Origin: Ardenticatenaceae bacterium
Lineage (GTDB): Bacteria > Chloroflexota > Anaerolineae > Promineifilales > Promineifilaceae
Direction: 5' to 3'
Assembly (NCBI GenBank): GCA_020634495.1
Contig: JACKBR010000027.1
Location: 1-64,000, forward strand
DNA: 64,000 nt
Under the pieces are notes generated by a model. That model saw only the letters and a program-made list of their open reading frames with translations. It was not told the DNA's origin and made no database searches. A program made the position numbers and the translations under genes. Below, one piece after another: positions 17,536-26,039 of this stretch (its first letter is position 1; every line of letters begins with the position of its first letter).

Positions 17536-19449
17536 TTAACCTGGGGTGTGGAATGGCACGTCGATAACAACAACATTTTTTAAGCTCCGTAAGCGCACGC
17601 GCAAAATGTTGGCTGTTTGATTGTGCAGTAGCTGGCCAGAGAACGATTCTGGCACAAATTCTGGAATTACAACCGTTACTAGCTGATTGGGAAACTCATC
17701 ACAAGTTGCCTTTTCAATGTAATCAACCAGCGGGGTTAAGATGTCGCGGTATTCATAATCGATGCAATGCAGTTGAATATCGCTGGTGATTTCTGGGAAA
17801 CGGTTCCAGCGTCGTTCCAGACGCTCTTTCTGTTCTGGGTTGGTTATGATGCTAATAGCCCGCACATCTGCCGAAATCCGACGAGCATAACGCAAGGCAC
17901 GCAGTGTGCCACGATGGATATCGGCAACTGGCACAATGACAAGGTCTGCAATGACGGTCAAGGATTCGTAGGGGAGCTCTCGTGTACTCAGGGCAGATGA
18001 AATTGACTCGTAATGCTGCCGCACTGAGCGTAACATCCACACGAGAAGCGGAATCGCCAGGACAATTACCCAGGCACCTTCTGTAAATTTTGTGATGGTA
18101 AGAACTATCAGGACGACACCTGTTGTGATTGAGCCTACAAAATTAAGAGCGCGTTTCCAAGCCCAGCCCGTCTCATAATGAATTTGGGTAACGTTGGTTT
18201 CCCCTACCTCACCTGGCTTTAGTTTGCCCACTTTACTCATCAGGCGAACCATACCCGCCTGAGAAAGGGTGAAACTAAGCATGACGCCTAATGCGTACAG
18301 TGGCAGCATGGCAATTTCATCGGCTTTGAAGATGATTACCAGTAACGAGGCAAAGGTGGCCAGGGTGATAATGCCGCCGTTATAAACCAGGCGATCTCCA
18401 CGATTTTGCATCCAACGAGGCATGAAGCCATCTTTGGCCAGGAAGGAGCTTAGACGCGGGAAATCTTGGTAGCCCGTGTTGGCAGCCAGGACGAGAATCA
18501 TCATAGTGAAGAATTGCAGCCAGTAGTAAAGGAACCCACCGCCAGTGACGCTGCGGGCTAATTGTGAAAGGATGCTTTCTTCTTCTGAGGGCAGCAGGTT
18601 TAGGTGGGTGGCCACAAAGGTAATGCCAATGAAGAGGGACATGGCAATGATGCCCATTGCCACCATTGTTTTGGCGGCATTTTTAGATTCTGGTGGCTTA
18701 AATGCCTGTACGCCGTTGCTAATTGCCTCGATGCCGGTGAGGGCTGTACAGCCAGCCGAAAAAGCACGCAGGATCAGCCAAATATAGAGGAAGGAGGTAA
18801 TCGGCCGTTCTGGCAATACGTTATGGACTTCTGGCACTAAAGGGACGGAACCAAACAGGCCAAAATAGCGCACCAATCCAAGAGCCACGACAAGCAGTAC
18901 GCCGCCGACAAAGGCATAGGTGGGAAAGGCAAAAATGGTCCCGCTCTCGCGTACACCCCGTAAATTAATCCAGGTTAGCAGGGCAATTGCAGTTAGCGCC
19001 AGCAAAATCCGATATTCAAATGTAGCCGGGAAGGCTGAGGTAACGGCTCGAATGCCGGCCGAAACTGATACGGAAACTGTGAGAATATAGTCAATAAGCA
19101 GTGCCGCAGCGGCAAACAAGGAGGGCATTTTACCCAAATTGTCTTTGGCAACGGTATAGGCTCCTCCTCCATCTGGGTAGTGCATGATGGTCTGGATGTA
19201 GCTAAAGACCACTAGCAGTACCAGCAGCATAATGCCTATGGCCAAACCAAATGTCATGCCTAAAGCGCCGCTGCCTAGCAATATCAGTACACTCATGATG
19301 GCCTCTGTGGCATAAGCGTTGCTGCTTATGGGATCGGAGGCGAAGATAGCCAGGGCGCGAACTTTATCTAACCGTTCATGGATTTCAGCGCGGGTGGGGA
19401 ACGGTTTACCAATTAGCACGCGCTTGATTGAACTCAGTGAATTACTCAT
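17536..19449 (-). CDS. kimA: KimA-like potassium/amino-acid transporter (KUP/APC)
   Basis: A 637-residue transporter with about 12 TM helices and a C-terminal cytosolic domain of about 150 residues. It resembles Bacillus KimA (YdaO): an N-terminal basic region, LDKVRALAIFASDPISSNAY before TM1, HYPDGGGAYTVAKDNLG near TM3 and LIDYILTVSVSVSAG. KimA is a proton-coupled K+ importer controlled by c-di-AMP; many relatives are still named APC amino-acid permeases. A terminator-like hairpin stands about 150 bases upstream on the same strand (19603-19629). No ACGGCCGT occurs in this gene or in most of its left neighbour. Confidence 0.75.
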   Translation of the reverse strand: MSNSLSSIKRVLIGKPFPTRAEIHERLDKVRALAIFASDPISSNAYATEAIMSVLILLGSGALGMTFGLAIGIMLLVLLVVFSYIQTIMHYPDGGGAYTVAKDNLGKMPSLFAAAALLIDYILTVSVSVSAGIRAVTSAFPATFEYRILLALTAIALLTWINLRGVRESGTIFAFPTYAFVGGVLLVVALGLVRYFGLFGSVPLVPEVHNVLPERPITSFLYIWLILRAFSAGCTALTGIEAISNGVQAFKPPESKNAAKTMVAMGIIAMSLFIGITFVATHLNLLPSEEESILSQLARSVTGGGFLYYWLQFFTMMILVLAANTGYQDFPRLSSFLAKDGFMPRWMQNRGDRLVYNGGIITLATFASLLVIIFKADEIAMLPLYALGVMLSFTLSQAGMVRLMSKVGKLKPGEVGETNVTQIHYETGWAWKRALNFVGSITTGVVLIVLTITKFTEGAWVIVLAIPLLVWMLRSVRQHYESISSALSTRELPYESLTVIADLVIVPVADIHRGTLRALRYARRISADVRAISIITNPEQKERLERRWNRFPEITSDIQLHCIDYEYRDILTPLVDYIEKATCDEFPNQLVTVVIPEFVPESFSGQLLHNQTANILRVRLRSLKNVVVIDVPFHTPG

Positions 19450-19602
19450 TTCATTAACTCGCTATTTATGTAAAGTCAAACCGGTTCCTGAATGAAGGTA
19501 ACCGTAAATTTGTCTTTTACGTGAACAAATCACAAGAAATTTTGTTTTGGATTTCAATAGGTTTCTGTGATTTGCATAGTTCCAGAAATGAAGCTGCCAC
19601 GC

Positions 19603-19629
19603 AAAAAAAACGCTACGAATGGAGCGTTT
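19603..19629 (-). terminator. Terminator-like hairpin upstream of the kimA-like gene (possible attenuator)
   Basis: On the minus strand AAACGCT, an eight-base loop, AGCGTTT and then a run of eight T form a textbook intrinsic terminator. The nearest upstream gene on that strand is at 21727-22776, with a plus-strand gene between. The hairpin therefore most likely ends a leader or small RNA in front of the transporter, 154 bases from its start. Confidence 0.7.
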
Positions 19630-19878
19630 CATTTAAGCGAGTGTCTGTTGGGATTTCCGGTGAGGAAAAGCGCAGGCAACTTTTACGTCTGTGACGGCCG
19701 TATTTCAAGAAGAATTTAAAAACATAGATATCTTTGCCATCTGCTTATGGCCTAAATTTCAATACCAATATTACTCAAATGTCTACAGTCTGCAAGATAT
19801 TTCTGTAGCAATTTTCGCCATTCTCCTTCGTAAATAGGACGCTGATTAACGCAGATGAACGCGGATTTAAATCTGTTG

Positions 19879-19939
19879 AATCTGCGCAATCTGCTGATTT
19901 TCATTCATGGTAGTCAACGACAGTTGGTGTCGTCTCCTC
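19879..19939 (-). repeat. 60-base repeat shared with 25784-25843 (inverted)
   Basis: AATCTGCGCAATCTGCTGAT runs on through TTCATTCATGGTAGTCAACG to the GTCTCCTC end. The reverse complement occurs at 25784-25843 with only about two mismatches seen by eye. Confidence 0.85.
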
Positions 19940-20027
19940 TGTACATTTTGACCAGATACGGCCGTTTCCCTTCTATCTACCAATCCCCCAACTTCTGTTA
20001 CAATTCACCAGAACAACCACAACTAAG

Positions 20028-20129
20028 AATCTATCCGAAAAAGCCACAGAGGAAAAGAGAATTCAGAGGCTTTGAACCTAAACGCAAAACCCTCTGTGTA
20101 CTTTGTGGCTAATATTCGGATAGGTATTA
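20028..20129 (+). repeat. Dispersed intergenic palindrome, CCACAGAGG family, copy 3
   Basis: Near-identical to 17409-17510 in the same orientation: AATCTATCCGAAAAAGCCAC at the left, CTAATATTCGGATAGGTATT at the right. It lies just upstream of the aldehyde dehydrogenase start, so its right end may be in that gene's leader. Confidence 0.9.
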
Positions 20130-20146
20130 AACAGATGAGGAACCGC

Positions 20147-21664
20147 ATGAATCAACTTTTGGAAAAATTACACATTCAAACAACAAATCCTGGTGTTTGC
20201 ACGGGCGCAGACGGCTGGCAAACGACCCAGGCAAGCCCCTTAACTTCTTTCAATCCAACTACCGGACAACCCATTGCTCAGGTTCTGCCAGCGACACAGG
20301 GCGCTTACAACCAGGCCGTAGCAGACGCCCAGGCCGCTTTTTTGAGCTGGCGCAGCGTTCCCGCGCCGCAACGAGGACAGCTGGTACGCGATTTGGGCAA
20401 CGCCCTGCGTGACAATTTGGAACCGTTGGGTGAGCTTGTTAGTTTAGAAATGGGCAAAATTCGGGCCGAGGGCATTGGCGAAGTGCAAGAAATGATCGAT
20501 ATTTGCGACTTTGCCGTGGGGCTGTCGCGTCAATTGTATGGGCTAACAATGCACTCCGAGCGGCCTGGGCATCGCATGTACGAGCAGTGGCATCCGCTGG
20601 GGCCGATTGGGGTCATTACTGCCTTTAATTTTCCTGCGGCCGTTTGGGCCTGGAATGCCGCCATTGCCGCCGTTTGTGGCGATACTGTCGTTTGGAAGCC
20701 GTCTGAACTGGTGCCATTAACGGCCGTTGCTATCCAGCACATCGCCAACCAGGTCATGGCCGATCATGGTGTTAGCGGCATCTTCAATTTGGTCGTGGGG
20801 GATCGTGCTGTGGGCGAGCTGATGACCAACGATACGCGACTCCCGCTTGTTTCCTTTACTGGCTCCATCCGTACCGGCCGCATTGTAGCCGAGACGGTCG
20901 CCCGCCGCTTTGGGCGCACCATTTTGGAGCTTGGCGGCAACAACGCCATCATCGTTGCCCAAGATGCCGATCTGGATTTGGCCACGCGAGCCATTTTGTT
21001 TGGCGCGGTAGGCACCGCCGGGCAGCGCTGCACCAGCACCCGGCGCATCATCGCCCACAAGGAAATTGCTGCCGATCTGACTAACCGGTTGGCCAAAGCG
21101 TACAAGCAGGTGAAGATTGGCGATCCGCTGGTGGAAGGTACGCTGATGGGGCCGCTTTCGACGGGAACGGCCGTAACCGCCATGCAACGCGCCCTGGAAC
21201 AAGCCCAAAAAGAAGGGGGAGAAATTGTGGTGGGCGGCAGCACTCTGCCCGACACCGGCCCACAATTTGTAGAGCCCACCATCGTCAAGATGCCGCGCCA
21301 AACCGACATCGTGCGCGAAGAAACGTTTGCCCCAATTTTGTACATTCTTGAATATGAAACAATTGAGGAAGCGTTACAAATTCACAACGGCGTTCCCCAG
21401 GGCCTCTCCAGCGCCATCTTCACCGACTCCATCCGCACGGCCGAGGCATTCCTGTCCGCTGGCGGCTCCGACTGCGGCATTGCCAACGTTAACATTGGCA
21501 CCTCTGGCGCAGAAATTGGCGGCGCGTTTGGCGGCGAAAAAGAAACGGGCGGCGGCCGCGAATCCGGCTCTGACGCCTGGAAAGCGTACATGCGCCGCCA
21601 AACCAACACAATCAACTGGTCTAAAGATTTGCCGCTGGCCCAGGGCATCACCTTCGGGGAATAG
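20147..21664 (+). CDS. Aldehyde dehydrogenase, ALDH7-like (aminoadipate-semialdehyde type)
   Basis: A 505-residue NAD(P)-dependent aldehyde dehydrogenase. Glu261 in LELGGNN and the nucleophile Cys295 in GQRCTST are correctly spaced; the substrate-side motifs EMGKIRAEG and GEVQEMIDICDFAVGLSRQL and the C-terminal GAEIGGAFGGEKETGGGRE point to the ALDH7/antiquitin class, which oxidises alpha-aminoadipate semialdehyde in lysine catabolism. The frame is open far upstream through the repeat, but GAGG at 20137-20140 places the start at ATG 20147. It seems to be transcribed alone. Confidence 0.92.
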   Translation: MNQLLEKLHIQTTNPGVCTGADGWQTTQASPLTSFNPTTGQPIAQVLPATQGAYNQAVADAQAAFLSWRSVPAPQRGQLVRDLGNALRDNLEPLGELVSLEMGKIRAEGIGEVQEMIDICDFAVGLSRQLYGLTMHSERPGHRMYEQWHPLGPIGVITAFNFPAAVWAWNAAIAAVCGDTVVWKPSELVPLTAVAIQHIANQVMADHGVSGIFNLVVGDRAVGELMTNDTRLPLVSFTGSIRTGRIVAETVARRFGRTILELGGNNAIIVAQDADLDLATRAILFGAVGTAGQRCTSTRRIIAHKEIAADLTNRLAKAYKQVKIGDPLVEGTLMGPLSTGTAVTAMQRALEQAQKEGGEIVVGGSTLPDTGPQFVEPTIVKMPRQTDIVREETFAPILYILEYETIEEALQIHNGVPQGLSSAIFTDSIRTAEAFLSAGGSDCGIANVNIGTSGAEIGGAFGGEKETGGGRESGSDAWKAYMRRQTNTINWSKDLPLAQGITFGE

Positions 21665-21666
21665 GC

Positions 21667-21722
21667 TGAAACGTGATGCGTGAAACGTGAGCAAGAAACA
21701 TCACGTTTCACGCATCACACAT
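21667..21722. repeat. Hairpin of TGCGTGAAACGTGA words after the dehydrogenase
   Basis: GAAACGTGATGCGTGAAACG faces CGTTTCACGCATCAC and a second GCATCACG arm. It lies between the convergent dehydrogenase and GNAT genes and may act as a two-way terminator. Confidence 0.75.
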
Positions 21723-21726
21723 TGCA

Positions 21727-22776
21727 TCACGATTTTTCTGCTAGATACGCCTGCACTTTTTCTGTTTCAACCTGCCAGATTGTTTGCGACTGATACGGTT
21801 TAAAGCCCATTTCGCGATTGATTTTGAGCATGGCGGCGTTGGAGTCTGCGTTGCCCGTGCGCACAAATTGTACAGACGGCCGTTCCCCCAAAACCTTCTC
21901 CAGCATCGCCGCCTTCAACCAACGCCCCAACCCCTTGCCGCGAAACTCAGGAAAGACACCGGTGTCTCCCTGGCTGGCCACGGCTGGCCGGTCTGGAACA
22001 AAGGCCAACTCCGTGTACCCAGCCAGCTTGCCCGTCGCCCGTTCTTGCACATAAAACGTCCAGCGCTCAATGCCCTGAGCCATAAGATTTGCCTCGATCT
22101 GGCGCATCTGCTCACCTGTAATGTGAAAATCTTCAATCTCCAGATCATCATGCGGCTGCTGATTCATCACCTCATGCAGGGCCATAATTTCATTTAGCCG
22201 CTCCTCAGGATATGGCCCCTGCCACAGGCCCAGTTCAAAGTCTGCCGCTTGCTTTTGGCCAATTTGCAGCCAACCGCCCATTAACTCCCGATCCAGCTCG
22301 GCCAACGCCAACTGATTCAGGTGTGTGGCCATGCCTGGGATGCCGCCCAATCGCGTCATGACCAGATCGCCAGCAGGCACACGGCCGTATGTATTTCCAA
22401 TTAGAAGCCGCCTGCCCTGCGCCTCTGCGGCGGGCACCGCCAGGGCCAGCAGCTGGCGAGCAATCCCCTGCTGCCGGTAAGCAGGCAGCACACCAACGGC
22501 CAACTGGGCCATGTGCTGGTTGTCGTCGCTTTCTGTGTAGGCAAAAATACATTTGGCAATCACGGCCGTTTCTGCAACAGCCCAGCCCAACCAAACCCGC
22601 ATTTTTATAAAAGGCGGCACCGATTGCCAATCCGCCTTCACAGTTGCCAACGACAAAGGCGGATCTTCCGGCAAACGCTCTTCACGCATCACATTTTCAT
22701 ATTGGTGCAAGGCAACAAATTCCGCCTCGGTCGCCTCAGCCACCACAAATTCCTGAATCCGATACTGATCATCCAT
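21727..22776 (-). CDS. Double-GNAT acetyltransferase
   Basis: A 349-residue protein with two GNAT folds. The first half carries [20 protein letters not shown], the acetyl-CoA pyrophosphate loop, and the second half carries [18 protein letters not shown]. Paired GNAT domains occur in mycothiol-synthase-like proteins and in many unassigned Actinobacteria/Chloroflexota enzymes. The C-terminal [20 protein letters not shown] is a typical last-strand GNAT signature. Substrate unknown. A regulator-like RHH gene lies 24 bases upstream on the same strand, so they may be co-transcribed. Confidence 0.85.
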   Translation of the reverse strand: MDDQYRIQEFVVAEATEAEFVALHQYENVMREERLPEDPPLSLATVKADWQSVPPFIKMRVWLGWAVAETAVIAKCIFAYTESDDNQHMAQLAVGVLPAYRQQGIARQLLALAVPAAEAQGRRLLIGNTYGRVPAGDLVMTRLGGIPGMATHLNQLALAELDRELMGGWLQIGQKQAADFELGLWQGPYPEERLNEIMALHEVMNQQPHDDLEIEDFHITGEQMRQIEANLMAQGIERWTFYVQERATGKLAGYTELAFVPDRPAVASQGDTGVFPEFRGKGLGRWLKAAMLEKVLGERPSVQFVRTGNADSNAAMLKINREMGFKPYQSQTIWQVETEKVQAYLAEKS

Positions 22777-22800
22777 TTTTCATACCCCTTTGCGGCAAAC

Positions 22801-23205
22801 TCACAGAATGCGCTCTGCCAGAGCATCTTTTAGCTCTTTGCTCGCTTTGATGACCCCATACACTTTTAGCGATTCGATGGTATCCAGGGCCAACGCCACC
22901 GGCACATCATCCGCAATGACCAGGCTGCCAACCACCCAGGCAGATAGCTTCTCCCCGGCGGCCTGGCGCTTTTCCAGGGATTTACGGCCGTATGTCACCA
23001 CCCCCACCACCATCGTCTTCCGCGTAACGGTTTGCTTCACTTCTTCTGTGTGCTTGTCTAATTGATTACGAATGCCGGTGCGAATAAAATCGGTACGGTT
23101 TGCGTAAAACCCCTCTTCCACCAATAAATCAATTTTGCCTAAATCCACCACGCTAATATTGATTGTCATTTTTTCACTGTCAGCCACCACAATCTCCGGT
23201 GCCAT
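22801..23205 (-). CDS. Ribbon-helix-helix (CopG-like) DNA-binding protein
   Basis: A 134-residue protein with an N-terminal RHH motif: a strand MTINISVVDLG, then two helices (KIDLLVEEGFY and NRTDFIRTGIRNQLDK) near residues 13-52. The C-terminal half (VGVVTYGRKSLEKRQAAGEK, then WVVGSLVIADDVP) forms an extra alpha/beta domain of unknown role. It probably represses its own promoter, possibly together with the GNAT gene downstream. No partner toxin gene is adjacent, so it is not clearly an antitoxin. GGAGAA lies before the ATG. Confidence 0.75.
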   Translation of the reverse strand: MAPEIVVADSEKMTINISVVDLGKIDLLVEEGFYANRTDFIRTGIRNQLDKHTEEVKQTVTRKTMVVGVVTYGRKSLEKRQAAGEKLSAWVVGSLVIADDVPVALALDTIESLKVYGVIKASKELKDALAERIL

Positions 23206-23532
23206 CTATTTCTCCATCTGGATAAAATATATTTATGGATAATCAGGCCAATGTCAAGCAGCCACCACCTGAGCGCAACGGCGGGCAGCGTGACCAGTTG
23301 GCCCTGCCAACACAACATAAGAACTGGAACCGCGCATTACCCAGCGGCCAAAGGAAAATTTGAGGCTGGCGCTCCCGCCAGGTTGATTGTAACCCGTAAT
23401 GTGAGGAGTTGATAATGCCATAATTCCTATCTGCTTCATTGTTTCCTTTACTGATCGGCAAGGAAAACATCACACCCATGGAGTCAGGTTACATTAGCGA
23501 CCTACTTTTTTTTTTAGAGAGCGCTTCGTACA
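23206..23532. other. Gene-free stretch at the left edge of a decayed block
   Basis: About 330 bases without a recognisable gene or ACGGCCGT copy. A run of nine T lies at about 23507-23516 after CGACCTAC, not in a clear hairpin. Short frames on both strands resemble nothing known. Confidence 0.5.
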
Positions 23533-25586
23533 AAATTGGAACCGTTGGCTGTCCTGGCTGCTCTTTTGTTTATTTCTGGTGGCAGCCATGCGCAAGAGCA
23601 GGGAGCCATCCCCACCAACCCCAGATTCAGTGGCCAGATCTGCAGATTCCCCGCGAACAGCCCACTCAAGAACCAGCGCCCACCGTTGCTGCCGCAGAAA
23701 CGGCGCGTGCCAGCTGAAGCCCTTTAACACAGGAACCGGCTCCCGTCGGTTTGCCTAGCCTGCACCCGCTGGGCATATAAGTCCTCAGCCGCGCCCCAAT
23801 CACAGAGGCAGAACAGGCAACCCTTGCCGAACTGGAAAACAACTATCCCCAGAGCAGGAATGATCTGGCCTTGGCCCCGCGAAAGGCTAACAGAACTACC
23901 TTCTGAGACCCGCCAGAGCCAAAAGCGTACAACGTGGGGACACGCCCGATCTGGCCCGTTCTCAACGCACAGATACCAACCCACCATCTCTGAGCCAGAT
24001 TTTGTGCTGCAGCATTGTGATCATGCTTATTTTTGGTTCGACACCACCTGGCTTTTCTGACCCCAGCGATGACGCCTTGGCGGCCGCGGGGCTGCCTGAC
24101 CAGATTTGAACAGGGAAGCAGCCAATTTTTCGGTTCAGAGACAACCGGCATCGATGGCGATCCACAGATTCATATTATAAACGCCTCCCCACTTTCCGTT
24201 TGCGATGTGGATGAAAGCACCTCGCACCTGTGCAGGCCTGGGCAGCTACTTTGGTTCCAGCGATATTTTGCCGCAAAGCGTTGATCCACCTCAAACGAAC
24301 GATGTTTCACATCATGAATGGCAGCTTTTTGGCTTAGCTCCTACCTGGATATTTGTTGAGTTTCCGCCACATGATCGAATCCAACTACGACGCCAATGAT
24401 TGGGACTGGGAAGCAGAGGGCTCGGCCATGTTGGCCGAATTTACTCGGTTTCCCCCAGCGACCCCATTGCCAGAGGCAATATGTTCCTGAAACAGCAGAC
24501 CAGCAATAAAGCTTAAGCTGGACAGAGGGCAATACATGCCCTACTACAGTCAGAGACGCTATGCTTGATGAACCGCTACATTTACAACCATGGGGCCGGG
24601 CTGTACAAAGTATTTGCCACTCATCCAGAGCCTGGCCTGGCTGCCCTGGATGCCATCGCCGCCGAAATGGCCTCGACTTTGACAGCAGCGATATTCCTGG
24701 ATTGGCTGGCTGCGCTTAATCACAACGATACAAATGCCCAGGGTTACCAACTGCGCGACGGGTTAGAATGCAGCCTTTCCATCGGCATCAACAACTGTCC
24801 ACAACCGCAAACGGCACCGGGCCAGCCGCCGACTACTACCGGCTTTTGGCGATATTGTCCCACACTCACCTTCACCGGCAACCACACCTTGCTAAAAATG
24901 CTGCCGCTCTCCCAGCAACCAGATGTATTTAGCAGCCAACCAGGGCCAATCACAGCAACATGCAGCTCACCCGCGGGTTTGACCTGAGCAGCGTAAACAG
25001 CGCCACCCTCGAATGTAAATCTTCCCGCACGAAATTGACAGGCTACGACTTGCCTACGTTTCTGTCTCCACCGATGGCGGACAAGAGCCTGGCAAGGGAG
25101 AAACGCGGGCAGCCAAATACCAGGCGAATCCGCCAGCATTGACCCGTCGACGTGGCTACACCGACCGTTTTACTGGCGCAGCTGGCCGCAATGGCTCCGA
25201 AACCATCGACCTCAGCCCTTACGCCGGGCGGGTGGTGCAATTCAACTTTGATGTCACCGACCATTCTGACCTTTGGCAGCATCGCCTTTAATATCGCTAT
25301 TCCCGAAGTTGGGTTTACGATGACGCAGAAAGCGACAATGGCTGGGTGAAGAAGGTTTGTCCGGATGCAGGCTACGTGCCTGACCCTGGCACCTGCTGCT
25401 CGTACGTATGTGAAAACGGGGCACCTAATTGGTCGCACCTCTCCCTCGAACTGTTGGCAGAAGAAGACAACACACGGCCACGGCCAGATTTTCATTAAGC
25501 AGCGATGGCGGCGGACAATAATATCTCATCATCACCGCCACCGCCCCCATGACCCTGGAACCAGCCCGCACTATCAGCGGAACTAA
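23533..25586 (+). pseudogene. Decayed secreted M6/immune-inhibitor-A-like metallopeptidase
   Basis: No long frame is open, but successive frames read as one protein. In order they give a signal peptide (LAVLAALLFISGGSHAQEQG), PITEAEQATLAELENNYP, a segment with DHAYFWFDTT, QFFGSETTGIDGDPQIHI, GLGSYFGSSDILPQSVD, the zinc site (HEFRHMIE needs one frameshift and a V for the first H), NYDANDWDWEAEGSAMLAEF, and a MAM-like tail (FDLSSVNSATLE, YVSVSTDGG, ETIDLSPYAGRVVQFNFDV). Frameshifts or stops occur roughly every 100-200 bases. It is surely non-functional as given. Extensive indels with intact flanking genes favour decay over sequencing error. Confidence 0.8.
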
Positions 25587-25901
25587 CTCAATAAAAACAC
25601 AAATGAGGAGAAAGCCTCCTCAGATGCGGCCACGACAGGCCATTCCGCGTTGGGAACGCTCTCCTCAATCCAGACTTCGCGGGCGCAGGCGCCGGCACCA
25701 TGAATGAAAATCAGCAGATTGCGCAGATTGCAGATTTTTTCTCTGCGTTCTCCGCGTTCCTGCGGTTAAATTATTTTCAGAGGAGACGACACCGACTGTC
25801 GTTGACCACCATGAATGAAAATCAGCAGATTGCGCAGATTTACCAAATTTTTCTCTGCGTTCACCGCGTTCTCCGTTAAATTATTTTCCGAAGGAGAAAT
25901 C
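25587..25901. other. Gene-free region between two peptidase genes
   Basis: About 315 bases with the hairpin GAGGAGAAAGCCTCCTC at about 25603-25619 and the 111-base-period repeat described separately. No gene or ACGGCCGT copy is present. Confidence 0.7.
25696..25899 (+). repeat. Direct repeat, two copies with a 111-base period
   Basis: Copies begin CACCATGAATGAAAATCAGC at 25696 and 25807 and run about 90 bases to TTAAATTATTTTC and AGGAGA. The spacer between them contains a sequence that also occurs inverted at 19879-19939. Each copy ends in GGAGA, so the second one supplies the ribosome site of the S41 peptidase. Confidence 0.85.
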
Positions 25902-26039
25902 ATGAAACAGTTGCACCACCGTTTTGCTCTTGTTGCTCATCAGCCTGGCCCTGCTGTGCCGCCATAACCAAGACCCCCACCCCCCACTCCCCGCGCCAGC
26001 AACGATGACGATGACGACGGTGAACGGCCACCGCAAGTT

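Larger units (their letters stand above)
19450..20146. other. Gene-free region with leader hairpin and two repeats
   Basis: This 697-base divergent spacer contains the terminator-like hairpin at 19603-19629, ACGGCCGT copies at 19694 and 19958, a 60-base repeat at 19879-19939 shared with 25784-25843, and copy 3 of the CCACAGAGG palindrome. No coding sequence was recognised; short open frames here are repeat translations. Confidence 0.7.

Noticed and set aside
19600..19850. c-di-AMP (ydaO) riboswitch before the kimA-like gene
   Set aside because: I looked for the ydaO core motifs on the minus strand and found no convincing match; only the terminator hairpin is supported.
19855..20112. Small plus-strand gene of 85 codons
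   Set aside because: It is a translation of repeat sequence (the 60-base repeat and the CCACAGAGG palindrome) without a ribosome site.
24565..24987. Stand-alone 140-codon gene
   Set aside because: It is one open shard of the decayed metallopeptidase; frames before and after it continue the same protein.
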